Origin: Roridomyces roridus
Lineage: Eukaryota > Basidiomycota > Agaricomycetes > Agaricales > Mycenaceae
Direction: 5' to 3'
Length of the DNA: 19,330 nt
Assembly: GCA_029378245.1 (NCBI GenBank)
Contig: JARKIF010000427.1
Location: 1-19,330 of the forward strand
Under the pieces are notes generated by a model. It made no database searches. It had not been told where the DNA came from and saw only the letters and a list, made by a program, of their open reading frames with translations. Below are positions 8,659 through 19,330 of this stretch, one piece after another. Numbering within the stretch: the stretch's first letter is position 1; every line of letters begins with the position of its first letter. Position numbers and translations under genes: made by a program.

Positions 8659-9496
8659 CTAATACCCCATCCCGTACCCAAGGCTCTGACCCTCTGGAGG
8701 GCGCCAGAACGTGGCTTGCGCTCTTTCCCTCTGTTTCCCTCTCCTTCGCCGCTGGTTGCGAGTTGGGACCTCGAGCAGCTCAATTGACGGAACGGGGCCT
8801 TTGGCTAAGACGGACGGTGGAATGGGCGCGGACACGTAGGGATAGTGTTGCAATTGGGATCGTGGGACAGGTGGCCGCGTTTTGCGGGGCGCCTGCAAAC
8901 GATGCACGAGTAGCATCGGTGCAGAGAGTGTTGGCTTGGCTTGGACATGCTCGACGCGTCCAGCACGGAAGGGCTGCTTGAAATTAGCGTCATTCTTGTG
9001 GCCTGATACGCGACTCACTGGTCTCAGTCGTACAGACTCTTGCATGACCCACGCAGCATCAACTGCGACCGCCTCTGCCCGCTGTCGACGCGTTTCTGCC
9101 GCTGCGGCATTATCCTCGCACTCTGGCTCGCGCGTCCTGTTTGATATTAACTTGATAGTCCGTGAATATAGCCAACATACACTGGAGCCGGCGGAGGTGG
9201 GGGAAGCAATGAAATGTTGCGTGGAGCGGCCAAGAGTGGAAACACTTGACGAAAGGATTACAAGACGGTCGCAATGTGGGACTCGGCGTACAAACTGAGG
9301 TCTCGGAAGCCACTGTCGGAGATGGGTGGTCGAGTTTCCGTTTCTTTTTCAGTGGCCCTTGCTCTAGGTTTGCTCGGATGAGTTCATGCAAGAACTTGAG
9401 ATCGCCAGCATCTGGCTGGGCATTGTCTGAGACGGCGTCAAAGAGGTCTGCGCGAGAAACCAACTGAGTATTGGGCTGCTGTAGGAGATGCGGCAT
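8659..9496 (-). CDS. Conserved-looking protein of unknown function, 233 aa
   Basis: I do not recognise this family. Four exons on the minus strand, 9292-9496, 9181-9244, 9019-9136 and 8659-8973, sum to 702 nt. Introns are 47, 44 and 45 nt; the last (8974-9018, GTGAGT...GCTAAT...CAG) is in frame and could also end 3 nt earlier. The protein begins [22 protein letters not shown], has a basic cluster GPLKKKRKL (possible nuclear localisation signal), a poly-Pro stretch PPPPPAP, an Ala/Arg-rich helix ([20 protein letters not shown]), then a Pro-rich region and a basic segment [15 protein letters not shown], ending in [16 protein letters not shown]. The aromatic/glycine end after FWRP looks like a conserved motif. 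It lies 28 bp upstream of CDC16 on the same strand and diverges from MAF1 with 96 bp between start codons. Confidence 0.75.
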
Positions 9497-9592
9497 AGTG
9501 ATCTCAGATATTGTGGGAACAAGCCCAAACAAGGCGGCCCTCGTGCGTTAACCTTTGAGCACATTCGTCCAAGCCCCTCTCTCAAGTCCTTC
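9497..9592. promoter_or_regulatory. Shared divergent promoter, unknown gene / MAF1
   Basis: Only 96 bp separate the two divergent ATGs (9494-9496 minus and 9593-9595 plus). The MAF1 side ends in a pyrimidine-rich leader (CCCCTCTCTCAAGTCCTTC). No TATA box is apparent. Both promoters must be very short or overlap transcribed sequence. Confidence 0.5.
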
Positions 9593-10793
9593 ATGAGTGC
9601 GTCCCACGACTTCCACAGTGCATTTCACAGTGCTCACATTCTGCAGAATACATCGAAGTACAGGCACTTTCATCGCTTGCCCAAGCTCTCACCCACGAGG
9701 CAAGCCATCTCGTACATTCCCATCGCCAACACGCGCTAATTAGAAGCCAGGGTCCAGAATGCAGCGTCCACACTCGCATTGAGGCCTATTCATGTAAGAA
9801 CATCAAGCGCGACAAGAAGCTCTTCAAGTCGCTCGAGCACGCCTACAAAGACGAGGTCTCAAATTCCCCTCCGCTTCCCTCCTGGCTCGCCCTCGACCGC
9901 GAGGCCGAAACAACCCCCTTTGGCCCGATTGACAAAGAGGCTTCGAGGAAGACCCTTTACCTCCTTATCGCGACCCTCAACATTGCCTTTCCCGACCATG
10001 AATTCTCGGACGTCCGGCCCAACCAGTTCACCAAAGAGGAGAGCGGGGCCAGTGTCCTCAATGCCCTGAGCACGACACTCGTGGCGCCTCACCGTGCCGG
10101 CTTGGACGCTCCTCGGACGTACTCTTCCTACCCCCCGACCTCGTCGGACTTTTTCCCTTCCTCGGAGCCCACGTCTTCCTCCCCCATCAGTTCCATTCTG
10201 AGGTCACCGTTTGCGCCGCCGCAAATCGTCTCAGGCACGCACCCCACTCTCTTCCGCCTCATAGACGACGTAATAGGTCTCACGGACTGCGAGGTCTTCT
10301 CATACACACCCGAGATCGACTCGGACCCGCACGCCAACGACTTTGACGACGACGAGGATGACGTCGCATCCATTGGCGACGAAGACTCGTCTACCGACGA
10401 CGACCTCACCTTCGAGTTTGACGACTATGACGTCGACGAAGTCAACCCGGTCGCTTCAGTAAGACGCCGATGCCCCCAGCCACACCGAGAGCAGCTGTAG
10501 ACAGTTCCTTGTCTCATAATTTGCCCTCGTTGGCGTATCCAAAGTTGTTGCGCATAAAGCGTCGTGGCACGCTGCTATGGTCCTCGCACTGGTTCTTCTT
10601 TAACCGCAAGCTCAAGCGCGTTCTGTTCATCACAGTCTGGGCTCGCAGCCGCGGGCTCGGTCGCAGTTGGAGCAGCGACGAGGAGCTGGACATGTTCGAG
10701 ATGGACCAGCGCAACGCCAAGGAGCTTTCGTCCGAGCGGTTCTTTGGCTGGGAGGGCGGTGCTGGTGCGGGAGCGCGTGCCTTGGGACTTTGA
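9593..10793 (+). CDS. MAF1: Maf1, repressor of RNA polymerase III
   Basis: Maf1 binds Pol III and represses tRNA and 5S rRNA synthesis under stress, downstream of TOR and PKA signalling. Exons: 9593-9596 (only ATG plus one base), 9647-9711, 9751 to about 10458, and a last part in a different frame to TGA at 10791-10793. The first intron (50 nt) and the second (39 nt, GTACAT...CTAAT...CCAG) have good sites. Family marks: MKYIEVQALSSLAQALTHEAS, then ECSVHTRIEAYSCKNIKRDKK, YLLIATLNIAFPDHEFSDV, FRLIDDVIGLTDCEVFSYTP, an acidic Asp/Glu stretch, and LLWSSHWFFFNRKLKRVLFITVW. Near 10459 the frame changes: GTAAGACG reads as the expected V-K-T only with one more A. No intron in the 45-50 nt range fits both frames; an 86-nt intron ending at 10544 would. 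Corrected length is about 370 residues. Confidence 0.9.
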
Positions 10794-11105
10794 TCTGTAT
10801 ATCTGTGAGTGAGCTTCTTGCAGATGTAAAAGGCTGGATACTCACCTCCGTAGCTCATCTGCTTCATATAATTTCGGACTGTTAAGACGTGTACCTGCTT
10901 GTACACCGTGCCTTGTGTTGCCCTGTTGTAACATTATCGTGTTACCTTATCCCATTGTCCTAGCCCAGGTAGCACGATTCGTATTTCTTCCTTGGTTTTG
11001 CATGAGGAGAGAGTGTGCGTGTTCGAGTCAACAGAGCAAATCGATCAAATCGATGGTCAATTTTCTCGGAGAAAATAACATAAATATGTCAATTACGGCA
11101 TAAAT
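10794..11105. other. Intergenic between convergent MAF1 and PEX11 genes
   Basis: These 312 bp lie between two stop codons and must contain both 3' UTRs. Two short open frames have no recognisable protein content. AT-rich stretches near 11075-11105 (AATAACATAAATATG) could be polyadenylation signals for either strand. I see no RNA gene or repeat here. Confidence 0.5.
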
Positions 11106-12199
11106 CTACGACTGCATTTCCACAGGAGGAGCAACAATTTCTGCGATTTCCGGAGCTGGGATAGAAGGAACTGCAGTAGCAATCCACCCGCTACGGAACG
11201 ATGCAACCGAGGTTATGAGCCCTAGTACGTCCACCAAGACCTGCAACTTGGTTAGTCAAGATACACACCAAGATGAGCGGCACTGACCGGATTGTGGATC
11301 AACCCGCCTTTCGTGGAGTGGTGAAGGGAAAGCGGGAGATTGCAGACATTGACAAGCATTCCGCTCCAGTATGCATCCCATCTCCGAGCGAGGTCCTGCT
11401 TCTCGGCGGCCGTCAGAGAGCCGGCTTTAGCTTTCCGGAGACTCCGGTGCTTGAGCTGCAGCAGTTTGCGGTCCTCCCGAAGGTGCGCAAACTGGAGTAG
11501 CACGTAGGATGCCCAGAAGCGGCAGGATAGCAGACTGAGGTCCCCGTGTCGAGACTGATGGGCTTGGCTGCGGGGTTTAGCAGCGTGGCGGGCGAAGGAA
11601 TGGTAGCGGGTATGATATCGTGAATCCTCAGGTAGCAAAGATGCTCGAAGGGGTAGTATCCGAGCATCGACCAGCCTTGGAGGCGCTCAATCGTAAGTAG
11701 ATTCCGCGTCGGCTGCTGCGATCGCTCCAGCGAAATAAGCCATTGGAAGATTTGGAGGAGACCTGAGAAGAGTGAATTTGGAGAGACAAGGTGGCAGACA
11801 GGACTTGCCCCAGAACCGTCCAAGCATTTGCGAGTCTCCGACTGCACTGGCAAATTTACCGAATGCCCCGGCGGAGGTGCTAACCGGTGCCTTGCGGAAG
11901 CCCGCGCGGTGTTGAATGCGCGCCCGCAAGCTGAGAAGGTGGACCAAGATTTTGCACACCGATTGAACGAGCTACCAGACTAGAGTATGCTGTTTAATCT
12001 CTCAAGCAAGGCGGAGCAACTGTAAAGAATTTGCTGCGTGGGGTTTAACGGAGGGACTGCAATAATGCGGAATACGCAACTCGGTACCACTCCATGTCGA
12101 GAGATATCTGAGGAGATGGTCCAGCTTTTCCGAGGGAGGGACAAGGCTCCAAGCACCCAGTACCGAGTCGTTCAGTCTCCGACCGAGTTTCGAGGACAT
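11106..12199 (-). CDS. PEX11: Peroxisomal membrane protein PEX11 family (Pex11C-like)
   Basis: PEX11 proteins elongate and divide peroxisomes. Five exons on the minus strand: 12081-12199, 12021-12033 (a 13-nt microexon), 11809-11971, 11288-11762 and 11106-11240. Introns are 47, 49, 46 and 47 nt; the third (11763-11808) has a GC donor (G|GCAAGT), the rest GT. The protein starts MSSKLGRRLND, then LDHLLRYLSTWSGTDKFFTLVQSVCKILVHLL across the microexon, FGKFASAVGDSQMLGRFWG, LLQIFQWLISLERSQ, LLTIERLQGWSMLGYYPFEHLCYL, then SCRFWASYVLLQFAHLREDRKLL and, after a Lys-rich loop, RWDAYWSGMLVNVCNLPLSLHHS, ending VLVDVLGLITSVASFRSGW plus a short tail. Exon 4 is one base short: the run at 11542-11545 has four C (G on the coding strand), while the frame needs five. 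Corrected length is about 301 residues. Confidence 0.88.
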
Positions 12200-12288
12200 G
12201 AATGTGATTAAAGAGAGGCGAAGTCTAAGAAGCACGTGCAAAGGTCATTCCGCCCGAACTCGCGACTAATACAAAACACGCGACGCGT

Positions 12289-14294
<2,006 letters not shown>

Positions 14295-14351
14295 TCAAGT
14301 AGAAAAGTGATCGTGATCGTGATCTCATTCAAAACGGTAAACTCTATGCTA

Positions 14352-16052
14352 CTAGACTGCTTTCGGAGGCTTCTGCAAAATAGGTCAGTGGTAGAACTGA
14401 CTTGAAAAGGATGGTCTTTACATAGCCAACGGCGCTGAAATCATACACGATGCCCGCCTCCTCCAGCTTGCGTTGCCGCTGCTCCTGCCGCTTCAATAGT
14501 CGACTTGCCGCTCGTTGCTGCTGCTCATCCGTCCGCAGCTACATCATGTACGTGAATACTCGTCTGGCAACACGGAAAATTGTCTGACCTTGTTGTGCTC
14601 CACTTGCGCAACCCGTGCGGAAGGTACCGCGCGCCAGCGGCGATTCGCACCGACCCAGAGCTCGGGATGAACTTGCTCCTTGGGAATCACCTTGCAGCGC
14701 AGAATGTGCCCCATGAGCAGGTAGTTGTCCATCGTTTCTGCGACGATTTGGGCGACGGAAGCCGAGTCGAATTCAATGAACCCGTAATGTTTCGATTGGC
14801 CGGTCTATGAATCGGTTGGCAAGACTGAATACACTGAGGAGTGAATATGTACCTTTTTGTTGCGCGAAACACGCAGTCGCGTTACATCACCAAACTGGGA
14901 AAAGTATGCCTTGAGCTGGTCCTCGTAGAATCCATGAGGCGTCCAAGGAAAAGTACACCACGGTCGCCCGTCTGCATGAATCAGTCAGAGCCCCAAAGGA
15001 ACAAAAAGACGCGCACCGGCTGCCGCTTCGCTTGCTCGAGCTTGCGCTTGACGGTCGCGTCGTCTTTCGCGATGGTCGGCAACTTGGAGATGTCCAAAGC
15101 AGATACCTCGACGTCCATGTAACCCTCGTCATCCGAAGAGTCCTCGTCGTCGGTTGAAAAGCCGTGGAGGCCTTCTTCATCTTCCGACGAGTCGTCGGCC
15201 TCCTCTTCAGGTTCAGGCTGTGGGGCCGGTTTGGACTTTTTAGGCTTTTTTGTAGCCTCGTCCGCAGGTTCAACAACCGCCGCCACGGTGGATTTCTTGG
15301 ATTTTTTCGAGGGTTCCTCAACAGATGGTTGTGGGACAATCTCGGGCTCGGGCTCGGCTTGTTTTTTGGACTTTTTCCGCGGGGAAGGACCTCGTCCACG
15401 TCCATGGCAGGTGCGGGTTCCTCGACGGACGGCGGAACGGTTTTGGATTGTTTCGACTTTTTCGAAAGTGGATCGACAGACGTGGGCTCGGGCTCGGGAG
15501 CCAGCGCCTTGGATTTCTTGGGCTTTTTTAGAGGTTCGTCTACGGGCGCTGGGACGGGTTCAGGCTCGGGGCCAACGGCGCTTTGGATTTCTTGGACTGT
15601 TTCGGAGGCTCGTCCGTGGGTTCAGGTTCCGCGACTTTGCCTTTGGACTTTTTAGACTTTTTGGGCGGCTCGTCTGCAGGAGCAGGCTCGGGTTCTGGAA
15701 CTGCGGCAAGCTTGGATTTCTTGCTCTTCCTGGGCAGCTCCTCCACAAGCGCGGGCTCGGGTGCCTTGGGTGCCTCGTCCACAGGCATCTCGTCCACGGG
15801 CTCGTCGAGGGACGCGTCAACGGTCTTTGCCTTTTTCTTCTTCTTCCTCTTTTCCTTCTTCTGCTCTGGTTCCGCGTCCCCACTCTCCTCGACGTCGTTC
15901 TTGAGCTTTTTGCTCACCTGCTCACCCTCATCGTCCTCCTTCTTCTTCCGTTTGAGTTTTTGTGGGGCAGGCTCAACGGGTGCAGCGACGGCGTCCGCGT
16001 CCTTGCGCTTGGACTTTTTGTCGACCTTGGACGATTTTGAGGACTCGGCCAT
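14352..16052 (-). CDS. NOP15: RRM ribosome-biogenesis factor, Nop15/NIFK-like, with Lys/Ser/Glu/Pro repeats
   Basis: Five exons on the minus strand: 15017-16052, 14853-14971, 14589-14804, 14422-14538 and 14352-14372, with introns of 45, 48, 50 and 49 nt. The N-terminal two thirds is a low-complexity region of repeated KSKKSK blocks separated by EPEP and DEPP segments, like nucleolar Nopp140-type tails, then an acidic DDSSEDEEG stretch. The single RRM follows: [58 protein letters not shown] (RNP1) and [14 protein letters not shown] [16 protein letters not shown]. The C-terminal basic helix ends [18 protein letters not shown]. The combination matches Nop15 of yeast and NIFK of animals, nucleolar factors for 60S subunit assembly. 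As printed, the frame breaks at about 15568-15574, 15372-15376 and 14933-14940, each one base short; correcting these makes every exon fit and gives about 503 residues. Confidence 0.88.
15100..15830 (-). repeat. Degenerate coding repeat, K-S-K-K-S-K / E-P-E-P units
   Basis: Within NOP15, about nine units of roughly 20-28 codons each carry a Lys/Ser core ([26 protein letters not shown]) followed by an acidic Pro/Glu part ([30 protein letters not shown]) and DEPP or VEEP. On the plus strand it appears as repeated TTGGATTTCTTGG / CTCGGGCTCGG blocks. Unit lengths vary, so it is old or fast-drifting. Confidence 0.75.
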
Positions 16053-16163
16053 GGAATGAGAAAAGTAGAGATGATGCCGATCAAATTGATATCCCCACGC
16101 TCGACTGACGGATAGCGGCCGCGGATTTCACAATCACATGAATTACCCTCCTTAACCGCAACC
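16053..16163. promoter_or_regulatory. Shared divergent promoter, NOP15 / SCP2
   Basis: 111 bp lie between the two start codons. It contains a GC-rich near-palindrome (AGCGGCCGCGG, about 16113-16123) and ends in a pyrimidine-rich leader (TACCCTCCTTAACCGCAACC) directly before the SCP2 ATG. No TATA box is evident. Confidence 0.45.
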
Positions 16164-16691
16164 ATGTCCGACGACCTCAAGTACCAGGCTTCAAGGTACC
16201 CTTTATTGGCATACTCAACACCACTCAGCCCTTCTAGGCCTCCGAGCTCATTTCCAGGGTCAGCGAGACCTTCTGGCCTCTCTGACACGGACAAGGCGGC
16301 CCAAATCAAAAAGGTCAACGGCGTCTTCCAGCTGCAGGTCACAAACGAGGCAAAGGAGGTCGCCAACTGGACTATTGACTTGAAGAAAACGGGCACCGTC
16401 TACAAGGGCGAGGCAAAACCCAAGGCGGACGTCACCATCATTCTCTCCGACGACACCTTAACCGACTTGGCTTCCGGCAAGGTCCTAGTGCCAGCTATTA
16501 TCCTGCTCGCTTTACTGACCATCCCACTCAGCTGAACGGCCAAAAGGCGTTCATGACGGGCAAACTTAAGACCAAGGGCAACATGATGCTCGCTACGAAG
16601 CTTGACGGTGTCCTGAAGGTACTGTCCCTTTTTGAACAACCTCACTTGCCCTACTCACTCTCTGCAGGTCCAGCCCAAGGCCAAGTTGTAG
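16164..16691 (+). CDS. SCP2: Sterol carrier protein 2 domain protein with peroxisomal AKL end
   Basis: Exons 16164-16195, 16238-16481, 16532-16618 and 16668-16691 (introns 42, 50 and 49 nt) sum to 387 nt, a 128-residue stand-alone SCP2 domain, which binds sterols or acyl lipids. The core is clear: SDTDKAAQIKKVNGVFQLQV, WTIDLKKTGTVYKG, ADVTIILSDDTLTDLASGKL, NGQKAFMTGKLKTKGNMMLATKLDGVLK, ending VQPKAKL. The C-terminal AKL is a peroxisomal targeting signal type 1, so the protein probably sits in the peroxisome matrix. The N-terminal part is odd: as printed it reads ASRPPSSFPGSARPS, but with one base added near 16184 and one removed near 16273 it reads YPGFKASELISRVSETF, the expected first helix of the family. 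The gene diverges from NOP15 and converges on MGM1 (55 bp between stop codons). Confidence 0.92.
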
Positions 16692-16746
16692 ACTCGACTG
16701 TAATTTATAATTATATTCCATGAATGGGGATGAGTCTACAGATGGA

Positions 16747-19330
16747 TTAAAACATGTTACCAAACAGCCCACGATGCCTCCTTGGTGCAGGCTGAGGGTC
16801 TGCTCGCAGCGTCGACAAGCTATTCAGCTGCTTCATGACCTCCTCCAACTTGTCCTTGCGCTCCTGCAAGTCTAAATGTCGCCGTACAGCCGGATTTTCA
16901 CGTGCAAACTCGACAATCTCTTTGCGGTCGAGATCATACAGCAGTCGAGAGTCGATTTCGCGCGGGAACTGGTAGAAGAACTGGTCCAGGAGTTCGATGC
17001 CGATGAACATGGCCGACGTATGCGCCAGCTTATCCGCCACAACGTTCAGGAACGCTTCAGGGCAGAATACGTCGCTCTGCGGGCCAGCCCGGCAGCGTTT
17101 TGACCTCAGCGCTGCCAGCCGAAGACGCAATATGGCCAGCCGGTCGCTGTAGAGAATGGCGTGTCGTGCTGGAACATTCATTAGTCGCAGTAGAAGTAAG
17201 AAAAGAAAACATACCATCGAGGATCTGAGCAGGAGGATACCGATACGACTCGGGCGTTGGCTCCACTGTATCTTCAGAGGGACCTCCTTCGAGGCGCTTC
17301 ATCTTCTTCTCCCGCTCCTTCTCCTCCAAGCTCTTGACATAGTTGACCAACCCACCCAGCCGCCGACTCCCGCCCACCTTCCTGCGGATATCCTTCAACT
17401 TGGTCTCGCACATATTGACCTCCTTCTCAAACAAGTCGATCGCCCTCTCCCGCCCAATGTCCCACTCCCGCCCCTCGACCTCAATCTCGTACTTGTATGG
17501 TTTGATGCAGTTTTCGACTTGGTCTGAAGCGACACCAATCCGATCCCTCAGAATCATATGCGAGAACTGGATCAACCTCTCGGACGCGCGAGGGTGGAAC
17601 GTAAACGGCTCCCCGGCCGCAATCGAGTCGATGAGGCTGCGCAACCCGTCTGCAACGAGGAGCGTCGAATCGCGGCCAATACCCGATTTGGTCAGGAGTG
17701 AAGACGCAGCTTGCAGCTTGTGACGCCAGTACGGCTCAATCTCCTCTGGTTTTAATCTCGGGTCAGCCGCGATCGTGCCGAGCTCTGGAGCGCGTTTATC
17801 CAGCCAGTAGAGCTGTTCGAGGACATCCATCACTTTGTCGTCCAACATGTTCTTGAGCTTCTCGCGAATCACTGGCCGCCGGAACTCCTGCGTGAACTCT
17901 TTGAAACGCAATTTCAATGCATCCATGGTCTCGGCGACGTAGGATTCCGCAGTGATCCGCTGGTCATTGTATTGCACCTTGAACTGGTACGTGGCTTCTT
18001 CGAGCTCGAGCTGCACTGCGTTGGTGATGCCGTGAAGAGACGACGCCATCGACGACTCGAGGACTTCCATGAGTCTGCGACGTAGCGTGTTTGTGCCGAC
18101 CATGACAGACTCCGAGCCGCCGAAAACGTCGCTGTGAGCACCGAAAAAATCGTGCTCCCCCTTCTGGACGGACAACGCCAACGAGTCCTTTTTCGAGCGC
18201 TTGGGGCTTTTGGTGACCACGCCGACGTAGCCGAGATGCAGGGGATAGCGGTTTCCGGTGAGGATGGAGGCACCTTGCTCTGGAGGTACCAGGTCCATCT
18301 TGGTGATCACCCCGATAGTGCGAAGTCCAAGAGGGTCCACTTTCCGGCTTGCGCGAAGCGCGGGCGAGTTGGCGAGATCAACGTCCGCGGCGCAGACAGC
18401 GAGAATAAGGTTCGGCTCTCGGATGTATTTCTCACACAGTGAACTGATTTTCTCTCTGAGAGAGTCGGGTTGGTCGAGGGAGGCGAGTTGGATGTAACCC
18501 GGAAGGTCGATCAGGGTGAGGTCTGGGACATTGGGAGAATATATGCGGAGGTCAATGGGTTCGTTGGAGACAGCGTCTGAAGCTGGGACAGCCAGATTCA
18601 GGTCGGTCAAGGTCCGTTGGATAGCGGAGAAATCGGTGATTTTTCCGAGACCAAGAGCTGGAAACTCGCCGTACTCCTGAGGTGTTTGACCGTCCGTGGA
18701 GTATGTGTGCACAAGGGTCAGCTCGATAGGGCGCCGAGTAACCATGTTGTTTCCTCTGCGGACAATGTCAGAACATGAACGAGTAGTTTGAAGGACTCGC
18801 ACTTGGGAAGGAACTCTTGACCGACGATTGCCTCCAGCACCGAACTCTTCCCCGAGCTCTGGCTGCCTATCACGACAATGCTAGGCAGTTTCAATCCGTC
18901 GCTCTGGTCTATGCTGAGCAGCATACTCCGTATTTCGATCAACTTGCGGGTCAAATTCATCAGCCCGTTCGGGTTCATATTGTTGTCCCCATTAGCGTTC
19001 TGGTCGTCCGACTTGGACTTGGGTTCCGCAGGCGAGGACATGGTGGCAGCCACAAGAGCAGCGATAGCCGCCTCATCCGTGGGCGGCCGCTCGTTGTTGT
19101 TGTTAGAATCTTTACGTCCATTTTCTCGTTCCTCAGACCGCCTCCTCCGCTCCTCCTTGCGAGCAGCGAAGATGTCTTTGAGGAATTCGGGCGTCTCGAG
19201 GCGCACATTGGGGACGAGTGCCGAAACAGATTTCAGTCCGTCCGTAGCAGAGTCAAATAAATCGGTAGCCGTGTCCTGCACCTGATTTAACCAGGCCGAG
19301 GAGGTCTTTCTGAATTCTATCGTCGAGTGA
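16747..19330 (-). CDS. MGM1: Mitochondrial dynamin-like GTPase Mgm1/Msp1 (OPA1), N terminus outside the window
   Basis: Minus-strand exons 18803 to the right edge, 17215-18755 and 16747-17168; introns 47 and 46 nt. About 829 residues are in the window; the mitochondrial presequence and membrane anchor expected upstream lie outside. GTPase motifs: G1 [18 protein letters not shown]2 threonine in [14 protein letters not shown]3 [10 protein letters not shown]4 [10 protein letters not shown] Glu/Arg/Asn-rich linker ([21 protein letters not shown]) precedes the GTPase domain. The middle/stalk helices follow, and exon 3 gives the GED-like end ([35 protein letters not shown] ... MKQLNSL) finishing GLFGNMF. 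This family fuses inner mitochondrial membranes and keeps cristae shape. The linker before the GTPase domain is where long and short forms are made by proteolysis in other species. All exon junctions are in frame and no disruption was seen. Confidence 0.95.

Noticed and set aside
10915..11103. Short plus-strand frame between MAF1 and PEX11
   Set aside because: Composition is unlike the neighbouring genes, it sits in a convergent 3' region, and there is no recognisable motif.
15231..16040. Long plus-strand frame rich in Phe/Leu/Gly resembling a membrane protein
   Set aside because: It is the complement of the Lys-rich repeats of NOP15 (AAG/AAA codons read as CTT/TTT); the hydrophobic look is an artefact.

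Overview
The window is nuclear DNA of a basidiomycete fungus, most likely an Agaricomycete (a Rhizoctonia-like species would fit, but this is inference). Evidence: genes packed on both strands, many introns of almost constant length (about 44-50 nt, GT...CTNAY...AG), CT-rich leaders before start codons, and protein sequences of fungal type. No rRNA, tRNA, transposon, CRISPR or bacterial feature was seen. Gene models were built by hand by joining reading frames across introns; where the summed exons come out as a multiple of three this is a strong internal check.

Layout, left to right: a 5'-truncated Ser/Pro-rich protein (+); an F-box-like/ankyrin protein (+); translation initiation factor eIF1A (-); a LYR-motif protein of the LYRM5/ETFRF1 type (-); an 11-exon PHO84-type phosphate transporter (+); the APC/C subunit Cdc16/Apc6 (-); a conserved-looking protein of unknown function (-) whose stop codon lies 28 bp from the CDC16 start; the RNA polymerase III repressor Maf1 (+); a PEX11-family peroxisome protein (-); a mitochondrial-type glutamyl-tRNA synthetase (-); an RRM ribosome-biogenesis factor of the Nop15/NIFK type with long Lys/Ser/Glu/Pro repeats (-); an SCP2 sterol-carrier protein ending in a peroxisomal AKL signal (+); and a mitochondrial dynamin, Mgm1/Msp1/OPA1 (-), running off the right edge.

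The genes are unrelated housekeeping genes rather than a pathway cluster, although two are peroxisomal (PEX11, SCP2) and three are linked to mitochondria (LYR protein, GluRS, Mgm1). Three pairs are divergent from very short shared promoters (143, 96 and 111 bp), and neighbours on one strand are only 28, 63 and 89 bp apart.

The most notable signals are: (1) two consecutive introns in the phosphate transporter that share 44 identical bases and flank a 13-nt microexon, which looks like a recent intron duplication or transposition; (2) an SCP2 gene whose peroxisomal signal sits alone in a 24-nt last exon preceded by a stop-free intron; and (3) a striking set of one-base frame disruptions, many mutually compensating, concentrated in the GluRS gene and also present in SCP2, NOP15, PEX11, MAF1 and eIF1A, while the phosphate transporter, CDC16 and MGM1 are clean. 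The last is more likely regional sequence error than biology, but it must be settled before any protein from these loci is trusted.
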